Assembly: GCA_026873275.1 (NCBI GenBank)
Contig: JANTUC010000008.1
Span: forward strand, 1,488,001 to 1,552,000
Reading direction: 5' to 3'
DNA: 64,000 bases
Source of the DNA: Pseudopithomyces maydicus
Taxonomy: Eukaryota; Ascomycota; Dothideomycetes; Pleosporales; Didymosphaeriaceae
Positions 42,812 through 54,395 of the stretch are shown here, piece after piece (the first letter of the stretch is position 1; each line of letters begins with the position of its first letter). The notes beneath the pieces are model-generated. The model was not told the origin of the DNA and ran no database searches. It was given only the letters and a program-made list of their open reading frames with translations. A program made the position numbers and the translations under genes.

Positions 42812-44062
42812 TGCCTGATCTTGACCTTGCTGACCCTGTTGACCTTGCTGACCCTGTTGACCTTGCTGACCCTGCTGGCCCTGTTGACCTTGCTGGCCCT
42901 GCTGGCCCTGTTGACCTTGCTGGCCCTGTTGTCCCTGGGCTTGGTTCTGCTGTTGCTGTCCCTGGCCCTGTCCGTTCTGGCCCTGACCTTGACCGCCCTG
43001 ACCCCGACCGCCCTGACCCTGGCCTTGACCGCCCTGGCCCTGACCGCCGTTGCCGCCATTGCCACCGTTGCCGCCGTTGTTGCCGCCGTTTCCGCCATTG
43101 CCTCCGCCGTTGCCACCGCCGTTGCCAGCTCCAACAGTGAAACGAACGCAATCGTCTTGGGGACCACGTTGAGCGACAGGCATCAAGACAGGCTGGTGGT
43201 TAGCAGCCGAGGTCATGGAGCAGACACGGTAGTTTCCCTTGGGAAGACCGGCCGCAAGGTTGGCAGAAAGGAGACCGTTGTTGTTGCCTGCATCGTTGAT
43301 ACCCTTGAAGAATGCGAACTTCTGAGCATCGGGAGGGTTGGCCGAGTTGATGTCGTTACCCATATCCTGGACACTGATGTGGGTGTGGCCGACAACGTTT
43401 CCGCCCTGAAGATCCTGAGGGGCAACGTAGTAGGTGACATCAGGGTTGGTGAATTTACTGTGATACGTAAGTTCTTGTCCATTGACTATACAGAACCATC
43501 GGGTACCTACCCAGCGACGAGGTTGGCGATTTGGACCTGGAAGTTGATCGCTTCTCCCTCGTTGAAGTTCTTGTTATTGGTAGGGTTGACCATCACAGCC
43601 GAGATCATATTTCCAGTGCTAGGGATGTTGCCCATAGCTATTCAAAGTTAGAACACATGGCAGTGGTTTTGAATACCAATACGTACGGATGGGGTTGCAG
43701 GAACCACCCTTAACTTGAAGACCATTGGTGATGGTCTTGCCCTTGCAAAAGTCGATGAAGTTGTTGTTGGATGTGGCAGAGGCAGCTTGGCCGGCCTCGG
43801 CATCTTGAAGACCATCGTTGGCTGCGTTGGTTGAGATGACAGACTGATCGAGACACTGTCCGCCGTTGCCGCCGTTGTTGCCGCCGTTGTTCTGACCGTT
43901 GTTCTGACCGTTGTTCTGACCGTTGTTCTGACCGTTGTTCTGACCGTTGTTGCCGCCGTTATTGCCGCCATTGTTGCCGCCATTTCTGCCATTGCCCTTG
44001 CCGAACTGGGCGTTGGTGAGGCCAGCTGCAAGCAGCAAAGGCATGACCGTGGAGAAGCGCAT
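42443..44062 (-). CDS. Secreted Egh16-like protein (gEgh16/Gas1/Mas3 family) with Gln/Gly repeat tail
   Basis: Exons are 44062-43687, 43637-43511 and 43457-42443 with introns of 49 and 53 bp; all phases match, giving 505 residues. A signal peptide (MRFSTVMPLLLAAGLTNAQF) is followed by an Asn/Gly-rich segment of NNGQ repeats, then the family core: CLDQSVIST, FCKGKTITNGLQVKGGSCNP, NMISAVMVNPTNNKNFNEG, VTYYVAPQDLQGG, VGHTHISVQD, and LPKGNYRVCSMTSAANHQP. This family is induced in infection structures of powdery mildew and Magnaporthe and includes virulence-associated members. The distinctive part is a C-terminal tail of roughly 200 residues of GQQ/GQDQA repeats ending in a basic GRRGRFGRKKF. The function of the tail is unknown; a surface or matrix role is inferred. 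Confidence 0.92.
42510..42960. repeat. 9/18-bp coding minisatellite (Gln-Gln-Gly)
   Basis: Dozens of near-identical 9-bp units (ttgaccttg, ctggccctg, ttgaccctg) are arranged in higher-order blocks separated by tgtgcctgatcttg or tgtgcttggtcttg, which encode QDQAQ. All length changes keep frame, so the array is under coding constraint but is prone to copy-number change. Variant units alternate in a way that suggests recent block duplication. Confidence 0.92.
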
Positions 44063-46706
44063 CGTGATAAAGTGGTTTAAGGTTTTCTAAAGAATGAATG
44101 CCGGCTCGCGGTAGATTATGATGAATACAAACACACGTTCAACGTGATCTGAAGAAAGAAGGAGGAAGGGGAGAAAGGAACGTAACCCTCAACGGAGGCA
44201 CCCTGGGCAGAAGAATAGAACTGAGGATGGTGGGAATGAACGACTTGAACGGCCATGCGGTAGCCTTTAAGCCCTTGGCGGATTCGCGGCCTCGAGTAGA
44301 AACCTGGTAAGGCGGCTGAGGACAACCTCGGGCATGAAACTTGCGATGAAGGCGGGCGTGTCTCACGAACCATCCCGCATGTCCATCTGCGAAGTGTGCA
44401 CGGTCACAGGGCTCCAGAGGCGCCTTCTCTGCTCAGGCTGGGACTGCAGCCTCCCCGGGCCGCGAGTGCCCAAGGCATTGATGGCGTCGCTGGAAACAGA
44501 CAGCGTCTGAAGTTCTTGGGAGCTGGGGTTGGGGTCTGCGGCTCGGAGCGTTTGAGAGGTGAAGAAGCGAGGCCGAAAGCGGCTAGCGTGCTCCAGAACG
44601 ACGCGCTAGGCGATAGCTTAATCTACATCAGTCTCAAGGACTTGTGCCTCAAACTACTATGATGCTTTTAACATGCACCCGACAAGCTCGGCAGCACTGT
44701 CAACACGATGCCGGCTGTTGGCGTACCAACTTTTCTTGCAGGGGTTCCCAAAGCTTCGCCTCCAGCCGGGATTGCCCCCACCCACGCCCCTCAAGTTCGC
44801 CACTTCTCATTGGCGCGGCGAAAGCTTGTACTGGGATGGTTTCCCTTGGTGCCGTCGTCGACATCTGTCATTCCCCTCGTTGCAACGAGCGACGGAAAAG
44901 ACGGATTTGACGCAAGACAGTCACCTCCCAGCCCCTCTGAACTAATCCTCCTTGCAATAACTCGGCCTCCAACAGCAGGTTAACGGCACGGTTAGCGGCA
45001 CAAACCACCCCTTACCAGTATTTCGTCCGTAATTCTTGCGGTACCTGCATGGGAACCTGCATGTGAAGTTGTGTCCTAGCTCACCGCTTCAACACATACC
45101 CTCCCGATACCATAGTACGACACCTTTTTCCTGTCGAAATCTCGGCTTCCAATGTTTCCGTGGGCTCCGTGATGTGGAATCTTGTAAATCCCGCAAGATA
45201 GGGAACGCGCACGATTTGTGGCCTGAGGGCCTTATGCGCACGCGTTTTCCAAGCCCTTTGTCGAAACGATCTTCAAGGAAACCGTTTGGCCCCACGACCC
45301 GCGGGTCTCTCGTGCCCGATTGCCAGCCAAGAGACTTTGCTCACAACCGACACGCCTGCCAAGCACGACGCCTCACAGGCACAGACTGTGTGTGAGAGAT
45401 CAGTGTTTGGAGCCCCACCCAGTGAGGGTGAATTTCTTCGGATCGGCATCCATGGGTGGGCTCTTGAATGCAGGAGTTTTATATGTGTCCGTACCTGCCC
45501 CTTGTGAGCGACAAGGTGCGAGAACGTATACCGCCCATCGCATCGAGTGTCAGGTTCACTGCTTACGCACAGTTACCACTTCAGAAACCCCGAGTTTGGG
45601 CTGCTGGTTTCAAAAAGTGCACTGCTACTGCTATACAAACACATATGGCACTCTGTGAAAGTAAGCGCGCAGTACATGAGCTCCAAAGTGTTAGTGAGGT
45701 GAGCATCATGGTGGCAGACACAGGTTTTATCCCTGTCTCTGTACTGCCGTGTCTCTCACAAGGGTAAGTATCAGGATGCTGTGGGGAACAGAGCTGTCAG
45801 CTTTTCGCTTCTCGTGCAAGTCTTTTCTTTTTTTTTCTTTCTCTTTAAACATTTCCTGGTACAATCAACTTCCAAACTAACACCTCTTTGCAATTTGTAC
45901 TACCAGCGTATCCCGTAACTTTCTCATACTTGCAGATAATGTGTGCCGTCACAACTCGATCATTCGCGACAGCCGGAATTGCGCGATCTTAACACATACC
46001 AACCTACAGAAAGCCACCCATACGCTCGTGCTCTACAATAATTTTCAGGAAGTTCCCTATCAAAGGACCTTTACGGATGAGAAAACAACAAAGTATCTCA
46101 AAGCTCCGCAGACGCGCAGTCAGCTATTAGTTCTTCCAAGGACCACTTGAGAGATAATCCAGGACTTAGCTTCAGCTCGACCGAGCCTTCAGTCAACTCT
46201 TTAGAAGAAGCGATGTACTCCTCTCTTCCTACGGCCTTGATTAGTCGTACATCAGAACGCCGCACTTGTTTATCCGCCCTTCCACCGTCTTTAGGGTAAC
46301 ATTATTGGGCCATTGCAACCCTGTCTGTTGCTTGCATCGTTGTCTATCTACGCTGGTGTTGTATGGAGGAGAAGACCCGGAGCATCGGTTATAGTTTTCC
46401 GCGTGGCTGATTCGCCGAGGCGCCAGACGCAAGATGACCTTACCTCCGCACTACTCCAGGATACGCTATACCGCAACAATTGTTCCGGCGTACTCAACTT
46501 AGGACTTTATACTAAGCGAATCCACAGCTTTTAGGATGGTAATCGGAAATGCGGGGTGACAGACTAACTTGTGGGGATGTCTAGTCCTTGCACCCAAGCC
46601 GGTGGATGAACGAACGTAGACTACATGGCATTCTAGGAAGTTTATATAATACTTCAGGTTTCAGTATCTTTTCGGCTCACTGTTTTTGTCGAGTTCATTG
46701 GGCATC
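44063..46706. other. 2.6-kb intergenic region between divergent secreted-protein and MFS genes
   Basis: The left end is the promoter and 5' UTR of the Egh16-like gene and the right end that of the MFS gene. A T/C-rich tract (tctttttttttctttctcttt, near 45826-45846) followed by ttgcag at 45934 looks like a 5' UTR with an acceptor, but the ATG after it (45940) opens only 17 codons in its own frame. Open frames at 44396-44983 and 45941-46150 show no family features. Nothing firm. Confidence 0.4.
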
Positions 46707-48582
46707 ATGACGAACGATAAAAATACGACAGAGCATATCGATTCTATCGAATCAGCGAATGCCTCGGACCAAGATGTGCCATTGAAGCATGTCAACAGCG
46801 CCAACGAAGAGATTGTCGAGCATCTACAAACGACTGGAGAGGAAATTGGTATGACATGGCGTACATTCATGGCTGCAGCAGTAAGTCTTCTGTACCAGAC
46901 CTAGTATAACAGTAGCTGATTTAGTTAGTCTATGGCCATGTGTTATAACGCTTACCTCTTCACACTCCTGATACCACCTTCGATTCTGACTTTCATCAAC
47001 TCCGATCTAGGTCCGGATCCCCGCTATACGTGGATTACTATTTCTTGGAACCTGGGCGGAGCTATGTTTGTCACAATTGGAGGACGCTTGTCAGATATCT
47101 TTGGTCGAAGATATTTCTTTATCGCTGGCGCTTGCCTCCTAATTGTGGGCAGTATTGTGTCGGCAACAGGAAAGAGCATAAATCAGATGATAGCCGGTGG
47201 AGCAATTTTCGGAGCCGGTTCAGGGTTTCTCGAGATGAGCTTTGGCGCTGTGCAGGTAACTAAATCGATAGCTCAACATCTGTACTTGCTTACGAAAATA
47301 GGAAATCGTCCCCAGTAAATATCGCCACGTCACCATCGGCATCTTCGATGCCTCGTCTATAATCGCCCAGGTAATGCCCCTGATCAGCTGGGTTATCATA
47401 AAAGAAACGAAGAATTGGCGTATTTGCTATTACATCATGATTGCGTTCCAAATCATCAATCTGGCCATGCTCTGGTTCTTTTACCATCCTCCGTCCTTCA
47501 GAGTCAAGCAAGCACAACATGGGAAGACGAAACGCCAGCTACTCCGTGAATTTGATTGGATCGGCCTCTTTCTTTTCCTTGCGGGATGTACACTCTTCAT
47601 CGTTGGTGTTAGCTGGGGCGGAACCTTGTATCCATGGGCCTCCGGCACTACCTTAGCACCGCTCATCATTGGCCTTCTTACTCTTGTCGGACTGACCATA
47701 TACGAGAACTACACAACTTTGAAAGAGCCACTGTTCCCTCCTCGACTTTTCAGAGCAAAGCGGCACTTTACTACTCCTATGGTGGTCATGGCCATCGGAG
47801 GAGCACAATACTATAGCAACGCAACTCTCTGGCCCCGACTTTCCCAACTCCTCTATGCGGGCGACGAGATTTCCAAAGGTCTTTTTGCGTCCGTCCTTCC
47901 ACTCGGCACTATCATCGGCGGCATCATCGTAGCCTTCTCTAAATACATCGGCCACCAGCGCTGGCAAGTCATGTTTGCCGTCGCGCTGCAAACTGCTTGT
48001 GTGGGCGCCATGTCCACTGCCACCATGTCCAATTCTGTCCAATCCATCATCCTAACTTGCATCATCAGCATTACCACGAGCGTCAATCTCCTCAACGGCA
48101 TGGTCCTCGTCGGTTTCGGCATCGTATACCAGGAAGACATCGGCACAGCCGCCGGTCTCGCAGGTACCTCCCGCCTGCTCGCCGGCGCCGTCGCCACCGC
48201 CATCTTCTCCAACGTGACCAACAACAAATACAACCAATCACTTCCGGCTGCCGTCCTCGCCAACGTCCGATCCTTCAATCTGCCCACGGAGGCATTCACA
48301 CGGCTCGTCGTCGCAGCAAAAGCCAACACCGCAGCAGCCTACCAGGCTGTTCCGGGCATCACGCCTGCGATTCGCGCGGCCGCCACGCTAGGGAACAAAC
48401 AGGCGTATCTAGAGGGTGCGCATTTGAGCTACCAGGTTGCGCTGGCGTTTGGACTTCTGGGTGTGATCTGTGCGTTTTTCATCCCGAGTATAGATGAGAG
48501 GAAGTACACGGATCGGACGGTTGCGGTGCAGTCAAAGGATCGGAAGGCGTTGGAAGAGCACAAGGTTGTGGGGAATGTATGA
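46707..48582 (+). CDS. MFS transporter, TRI12/siderophore-efflux-like
   Basis: Exons are 46707-46880, 46929-47255 and 47302-48582 (introns 48 and 46 bp, all phase 0), giving 593 residues. The start is the first ATG after the leader. A polar N-terminus of about 45 residues precedes 12-14 hydrophobic helices. The MFS signature in loop 2-3 is GGRLSDIFGRRYFF, and helix 5 onward has GFLEMSFGAVQ|EIVPSKYRH, characteristic of the fungal trichothecene-efflux (TRI12, PF06609) family. Late motifs include GLAGTSRLLAGAVATAIF and NKYNQSLPAAV. Members export toxins or take up siderophores; no cluster genes are nearby, so the substrate is open. Confidence 0.88.
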
Positions 48583-49424
48583 TGGGTCTATGTTTGTAGG
48601 TACCGACTGTACATGCAACACATGCGCTAGAACCCTTGTGTGTAAGAGAATGCATTTGTTGCCATGAATCGCTTGTCTCGCTTGTCATGTGGAGTTGGAC
48701 AGATGCCATGAATCGCTTGCCATGTGGATGTACGGATGCCATGAGTCGGTTGTCATGTGGAGTTGTACAGCTGCCAAGTGTCGATCAGTGTTTCATAAAT
48801 GCCATCACCGCGATATGGGGGAATTGATGATGGAATCATACCCGTGGGCCTCAGAAACAGCGGATCCAAGTGGCATTGATACCTAGTTCACCGCGTGCCC
48901 CATATGTATGCATGTTCTGATGCGAAAGCAGAACATTCAGTTTCAGCAAGGGAAAGAAATTGTTTCATCAGCCGCTCTGGGATAAATACTAATATGGTAG
49001 CTGCATCGGAGGAGGCTATCTGCACGTACCTAAGTACAGCATGATGACTATTCAAAATTACTATATACGTACTGCCTAGCGCAGGAGGTACCTATCCCGC
49101 CAACACCTCCAAAGAGGGTCCATATGTTTCAAAGTAGGATCGGTATCACAATAACAATAGCACCATAACACCAACCCTTGGGTATACCACATGTATGTAG
49201 ACCCGGAAATAAAAGGATACGTACCGAGACATCCGACATTTGAAACCCGCACAAGCTAGCAAGCAGCTGGGCGCCAATGATCCACAAAACTGGAGCCCGC
49301 ATTGAGGTTATCCGGTAAAATACGAAGAGCCTCCTGTTGCGTCAACACCAAGTGCGCACGATGCCTCAGGCAGGAAACCGCCCCCGAGAACCCTGGAGCG
49401 TCCCACCGCACGAGTCGCTGGGAA
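48583..49424. other. Intergenic region MFS to APN1
   Basis: 840 bp between convergent genes. It holds the short tandem repeat at 48660-48776 and several AT-rich patches near 49030-49070 and 49140-49170. No gene seen. Confidence 0.45.
48660..48776. repeat. ~35-bp tandem repeat, three copies
   Basis: TGCCATGAATCGCTTG, TGCCATGAATCGCTTG and TGCCATGAGTCGGTTG start successive units. Each is followed by (T/C)CATGTGGA plus a GTTG(G/T)ACAG-like end. The first copy carries an extra tctcgcttg insertion and the middle copy is slightly shorter. It is non-coding, just downstream of the MFS stop codon. Confidence 0.85.
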
Positions 49425-51048
49425 TTACTCATCGTCTTCGTCCTCTGCCTCGTCCTCGCTCTCAGCCTTCTTGCCTCTCTTCTTTTTCGGCTTGGCGTCC
49501 TTCTCTGCCTTCCTCTTCACTTGCTCGCCGATTCGCTCGCGCTCGCCGACGCCCTCTTCGAAGAGCTCAGATTCCCACTTCTTGAACTGCTCGCTTTCAA
49601 CGTCCATATCGACGAGCTGCTCCAGCATCTTGATCTCCCGAGCCCACACCGTCTTGTCCTCGTACTTCTTCCCGTTCTCATCCTTTTTGTCGATGGGTGT
49701 CTCGAGGACCATGGGGAGATTGTGCAAGCGCTTGTCGTTGACTATATTATGGAAGGCACGGAGGCCAAGATATCCGGTACCAATGCGAGCGTGCAAATCT
49801 CTGAATGAGCTAAGGGGTGCTTTACTGTCGTTGACGTGTAGCGCTTTCAGGTACTTCAAGCCAATTATCTCGTCGAACTCTGCCATGGTTTTCTCATAAG
49901 CCTCGGGCGTCCGTAGATCATAGCCCGCTGCGAAGACGTGACAGGTATCTAAGCAGACGCCGATGCGGTCCTTGTCCTCGACGTGTTCGATAATCTCCGC
50001 TATGTCTTGGAATTTACCGCCGATGGTGTTGCCTAGGGTAGCCATGGTCTCTAGCAAGGGCATAACGGAGCCTGTAGCAGGGTCCTTATGGGCCTTGTTG
50101 ATAGCCTCTGCGATTAGTTTTATGCCTCCTTCTCGAGTAGTAGCTGCTGCATTGCCAGGGTGAAAGTTGTAATACTTGATCCCTGTTTTGTGGCAGCGCG
50201 TAAGGTCGTCGCGAAAGGCATCGTACGCTTGCTTCTTGCGTTCCTCGTCGGGATGCGCGAGATTGACCAGATATGAACCGTGGGGAACACAGCATTCGGC
50301 AGCTTCAATGTTATGCTCTTTACATCCATCCATGAAAAGCGCAGCATGTTGGGGATCTAGATCAGGGTTCTTCCATGTCCGCTGGCTCTTCAGAAATAAG
50401 GCGAAGGCATTCGCGCTAGATGATTTTAGCTAGATGTATGGATTCTGACCATAGAACTCACCCAATATGTAAGAGGTTGCCAATTGAATTGTGGATGCCT
50501 CCAGCGGCGCTTACGTGGGCTCCTACACGTAGAGAGCTGCCGACGGTTCGTTCTGCCAGTGGCGGGATCTGCACACTTAATCAGCTTGTTTCGCACACGA
50601 TATATAGCGACCGTGGTCATCAAAAGCTGCCACCCGTAATGTGGATCAACCGGACATGATGTACTGTGTGAAGTCGATCAGGGTGAACTTCCAAATGGAT
50701 GACTCACCACTTTGTCCTCTTTTTTCTTGCGCGTTGTCTTGGCCTTCGTCTTGACGACTGTTTTTCCTTTCGTCTCCTCAACTTCTTCCTCCTTTACAGT
50801 TTCCTGCTCGACCTTGACCTTTCGGCCTCGTGTTTTCGGGGGTTCTCATCTGACGCAGCAGCCGATGCTCCACCGTTCGCCTCTACTACTTCGCTGCTGG
50901 TGACCTTGCGTGACCGCTTCGTTACATTGGTTTTGACCGGTGTTGCGGCTTTGCGTTTTTTGCCATTGACCGAGGCCTTGACAGAAACGGGTTCAGGTGA
51001 CCCGTTAACATCTTCTGTAGGAGGTGAGAGTGAGGAGTCTGGCGACAT
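49425..51048 (-). CDS. APN1: AP endonuclease IV (Apn1), one apparent frameshift
   Basis: Apn1 is a zinc-dependent endonuclease/3'-diesterase for base-excision repair in nucleus and mitochondria. Exons are 51048-50708, 50568-50462 and 50415-49425 (introns 139 and 46 bp). In exon 1 the frame shifts at the G5 run 50838-50842; one base restores ENPPKTRGRKVKVEQETVKE and a Lys-rich stretch. The catalytic TIM-barrel domain starts at SLRVGAHVSAAGGIHNSI and contains the expected ligands: YYNFHPGN, LETMATLGNTIG, IGVCLDTCHVFAAGYD, ALHVNDSK, HARIGTGYLG and PMVLETP. A basic C-terminal tail (KPKKKRGKK), as in yeast Apn1, is probably the nuclear signal. Repaired length is about 479 residues. An upstream in-frame ATG (51216) could give a longer N-terminus. 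Confidence 0.93.
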
Positions 51049-51843
51049 TGTAGAGTTTGTGCGTAGGCCGAGTCCGAAGTCGGGTGGTAGAGAGGTGGGC
51101 GACGTATGTTGTCGAATGGATGGATCGTGCAGGCTGCCGAGACAGGCAAGTGCTAGATAATAACTATGTAAGCCCTGGGGTCGATGCAATGCAATGTGAT
51201 GTTTTGGAATGCACACAAGTGCAATCTACTCTCTAGGTGAAGGATTGGGAACGTGGGGGCTGTCTTCAAGTGAAGTAGCAAGCATATACAAGATGCGCAC
51301 GAAGTCGAGATGGAAGGTAGGACCAACCTTTAGGAAAGTGCAGTCGTGGCTGGGAGAATATCAGGGTGAGTGAAGGTGTTTTGCATAACCTCAAAAGCGC
51401 ATTCATTCACGGTGGTCTTTGAGTGAAAGTGAGGGTGAACAGCAAAAAAAGCGCATCAACCCTCCATGCAACGGACGTGGCGCGGACGCGTCTATTCCGC
51501 GCGCGCGCACATGACGACGCCAAGATCAGGGAGACATGTGGCGGTGCGATGCAGCTAACCTAGGCCTGCGCCTGCGTAAGAAATGCGACAAGGAGCTGTG
51601 AACACCTGTATACATTCGTCCATTGCTATCTGCCGCCTACCTACGCAATCGCCGGAGCGTGCAGTCGTCTAGGCACCGAATCTCCAAACAGACTCCACAC
51701 TTCCGCGACACATTGACCCTGGTTTGATCGCGACAACGCCAGGGCGAGCTGCAGGTCCCACAAGACAGCTTTCCGCCAGTACTCGGGCTGACACGTCAAC
51801 AGTGCCCTCCGCAGCAACACACTCAAAAACACCCCCGTTCACG
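51049..51843. other. Divergent APN1 / EMP70 promoter region
   Basis: 795 bp between the two starts. It includes a CG-rich block with alternating purine-pyrimidine (ccgcgcgcgcgcac, 51497-51510) and an A7 run near 51444. It should hold both promoters. No gene seen. Confidence 0.5.
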
Positions 51844-53904
51844 ATGCGGCGGCCGGACTCAATACGCTCGGGCAGCTTGCTAGGCCTCCTACTGGCGCTC
51901 GCGCCGACGCCTGGCTCAGCATTCTACTTCCCAGGCACCGCACCCACCTCGTACAAAAAAGGAGACGCCGTACCTCTCTTCGTCAACCACCTCACCCCGA
52001 CCGATTCGCAAAACGACCCCAAACTACGTTCCGCATTCTCCTTCGACCACTATGATCCCCATTTCCATTTCTGCCAGCCCGAGGGTGGCCCCAAATACAT
52101 CAGAGAGAGTCTGGGAAGCATACTGTTCGGAGATCGCATACAAACCAGTCCTTTCGAACTGAAGATGGCAGTAAACCAGACGTGCAAGTCGCTGTGTGGA
52201 CCTGTGGAATACCAGCCTGAGGATGCAACCTTTGTCAATCTCAAGATTTTGAATGGATTCGATTTCAACTGGTTAATCGACGGGCTGCCAGCTGCGCAAC
52301 TGGTGACCGAGTCCGAGTACGACGACCCATTCTACAGCCCTGGCTTTGATCTAGGCAGGGCTGACGAAGCTCAGACGACGTTGAACAACCACTACAACAT
52401 CATCATCGATTACCATGAAGCCAGCAAGGATAACTTCCGTGTCGTTGGTGTTCTTGTCGATCCATTTTCACTCGCGGATAATGACCAATATGTCAACCCC
52501 CCCGAGGAGGGTGATGGTTATTGTGGAGATGTTGGCAACCCCGTCATGCTGAGCGAGGAAGGAGGGCAAACTACCAGCGTGACTTTCTCGTACAGTGTCA
52601 GTTGGCGCTTAAGCCCTACGCCTTTTGCAACACGTTGGGACAAATATCTTCACGTCTACAACCCTAAGATTCACTGGATCTCGCTCATCAATTCCGCAGT
52701 CATCGTCGTATTCCTCGTGGCAACCGTGAGCACTATTCTGGTACGCACGCTAAAGAAGGATATCGCGAGGTACAACCGCCTGGACCAGATCGCACTTGAT
52801 GACTTCGGAGACGGCGGCGCTGAGGAGGATGGTGTTCAGGAGGATTCTGGTTGGAAACTGGTCCACGGGGATGTCTTTCGCCCTCCGAAACACCCCCTCC
52901 TACTTTCTGTGCTTGTGGGCAATGGAGCTCAGCTTTTCATGATGACTGGTCTAACAATTGGTAAGTGAAGTATCGCAAATCATACTTGCCACGTTGCTGA
53001 CAAGACCTAGCATTTGCACTACTAGGCTTTCTCTCTCCGAGCAACCGCGGTGCCCTCGGAACCGTTATCATCATATTCTACACCCTGTTTGGCTTTGTCG
53101 GCGGATACGTCGCATCGCGTACCTACAAGTTCTTCCACGGCGAGTCTTGGAAGCTGTGCTTCTTCTACACTCCTTTTGCCATCCCGAGTCTGGTTTTCAC
53201 CACCTTTTTCTTACTTAACCTCTTTGTATGGGGTCGCGGTGCTTCTGGAGCTGTTCCTTTTACAACCATGTTGGTGGTGGTCATAATCTGGTTCATCATC
53301 AGCATCCCACTCAGCTTCGCAGGCTCGTGGCTCGGTTTCAAGCAAGGCGTCATCGAAGCACCCGTGCGTACGAACCAGATTCCACGACAGATTCCGCCAG
53401 TGACGGGCTATCTCCGACTTTTCCCATCCATGGCTCTTTCCGGTGTCCTTCCCTGGGGTGCTATCTTCGTGGAACTCTACTTGATCATGAACTCGATTTG
53501 GTTCTCTAAGATCTACTACATGTTTGGTTTCCTCTTTATTTGCTACGGCCTTATGATCATAACGAGCGCAGCCGTCACTGTTCTCATGATCTACTTCCTG
53601 CTGTGCGCTGAGAACTATCACTGGCAGTGGCGAAGCTTTTGCACCGCTGGCGCGAGCGCGTTCTACGTCTTTGCCTCAGCATTGGTCTATTGGATGCAAG
53701 ATGTGAGCTTCTTGAGCTGGACAAGTGGCGTTGTGTACCTGGGCTACAGCGCGCTTCTCAGTGCGCTTGTCTTCGTTCTCACTGGTAAGTTGTTCAATAT
53801 GCAATCTTCAATATCCATTGCTAACTTCTATGATAGGTACGATTGGTTTCCTTGCCAGCGGCATGTTCGTCCTTAAGATCTATAAGTCGATCAAGGTTGA
53901 TTAA
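51844..53904 (+). CDS. EMP70 / TM9SF (nonaspanin) family protein
   Basis: Nonaspanins are nine-TM endosome/Golgi membrane proteins involved in sorting, adhesion and copper homeostasis. Exons are 51844-52960, 53011-53784 and 53837-53904, giving 652 residues. A signal peptide (GLLLALAPTPGSAFYFPG) is followed by the lumenal domain with SIRS-like family motifs (PFELKMAVNQTCKSLC, YNIIIDYH, FSYSVSWR). TM1 comes after NPKIHWISLINS, then the cytosolic loop LVRTLKKDIARYN, DSGWKLVHGDVFRPPKHPLL and eight further TM segments. The C-terminus is LKIYKSIKVD, matching the family KIKxD-like COPI/Golgi retention signal. The gene is complete and intact. It is closest in layout to yeast Emp70/Tmn2; which paralog it is cannot be decided here. 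Confidence 0.95.
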
Positions 53905-54395
53905 AGCGCCTTGTGAGACATACAAGATCAAACCGCCTTCTTTCCATGCATCAGCGGGGTAGGAGCATTAAGAAGTATTGATATTGTTTCAACGTGTATG
54001 TTTTGTGTACTCCTACGAATGGGCTTGGCATACTGCTATATTAGACTGCGAGGAGTCGAAGGGCGTTTGAACTTGATATATATCCGATTGCGCCCCAGGC
54101 TTCCGAAAGGCGCATTGTTTGCACCCAAAATCGCTTGCCCGCCTAATTAAAGTTTGGTCCAGTTGACCAAGCAGCGCACGCTGAAACAGTTTGGGGTAGT
54201 ACGTAGCAAATGATGCATCTTGACCAGATTCCGAAATTTCCAAAATTAATTTTCAGATGCACAGCAGTCAGTTATATTTGGTGGTATTCACCAATTGACG
54301 TAGTCTGCCAAGCCAACCTCGGAAGGTTCCGCTCGGAACAGTCATAATTTTTTGGGCTGCAAGACGCGCCAAAAGTTCGCTCACGACAGGCTCTG
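53905..54395. other. Intergenic region EMP70 to SUA5
   Basis: About 490 bp between tandem genes; 3' UTR then promoter. AT-rich near 54230-54260. Nothing else seen. Confidence 0.45.

Noticed and set aside
42510..42960. Regular spacing that resembles a CRISPR array
   Set aside because: Units are 9 bp and code Gln-Gln-Gly in a eukaryotic secreted gene; there are no unique spacers of 30 bp or so and no cas genes.
42320..43651. 443-residue Leu/Thr-rich frame on the plus strand, plus long frames in the other minus-strand phases
   Set aside because: They are antisense and out-of-phase shadows of the Gln/Gly minisatellite; the spliced minus-strand gene has a signal peptide, matching phases and family motifs.
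44396..44983. Three overlapping ~90-residue plus-strand frames
   Set aside because: Mutually overlapping in different phases with no homology signal or splice support; left as intergenic.
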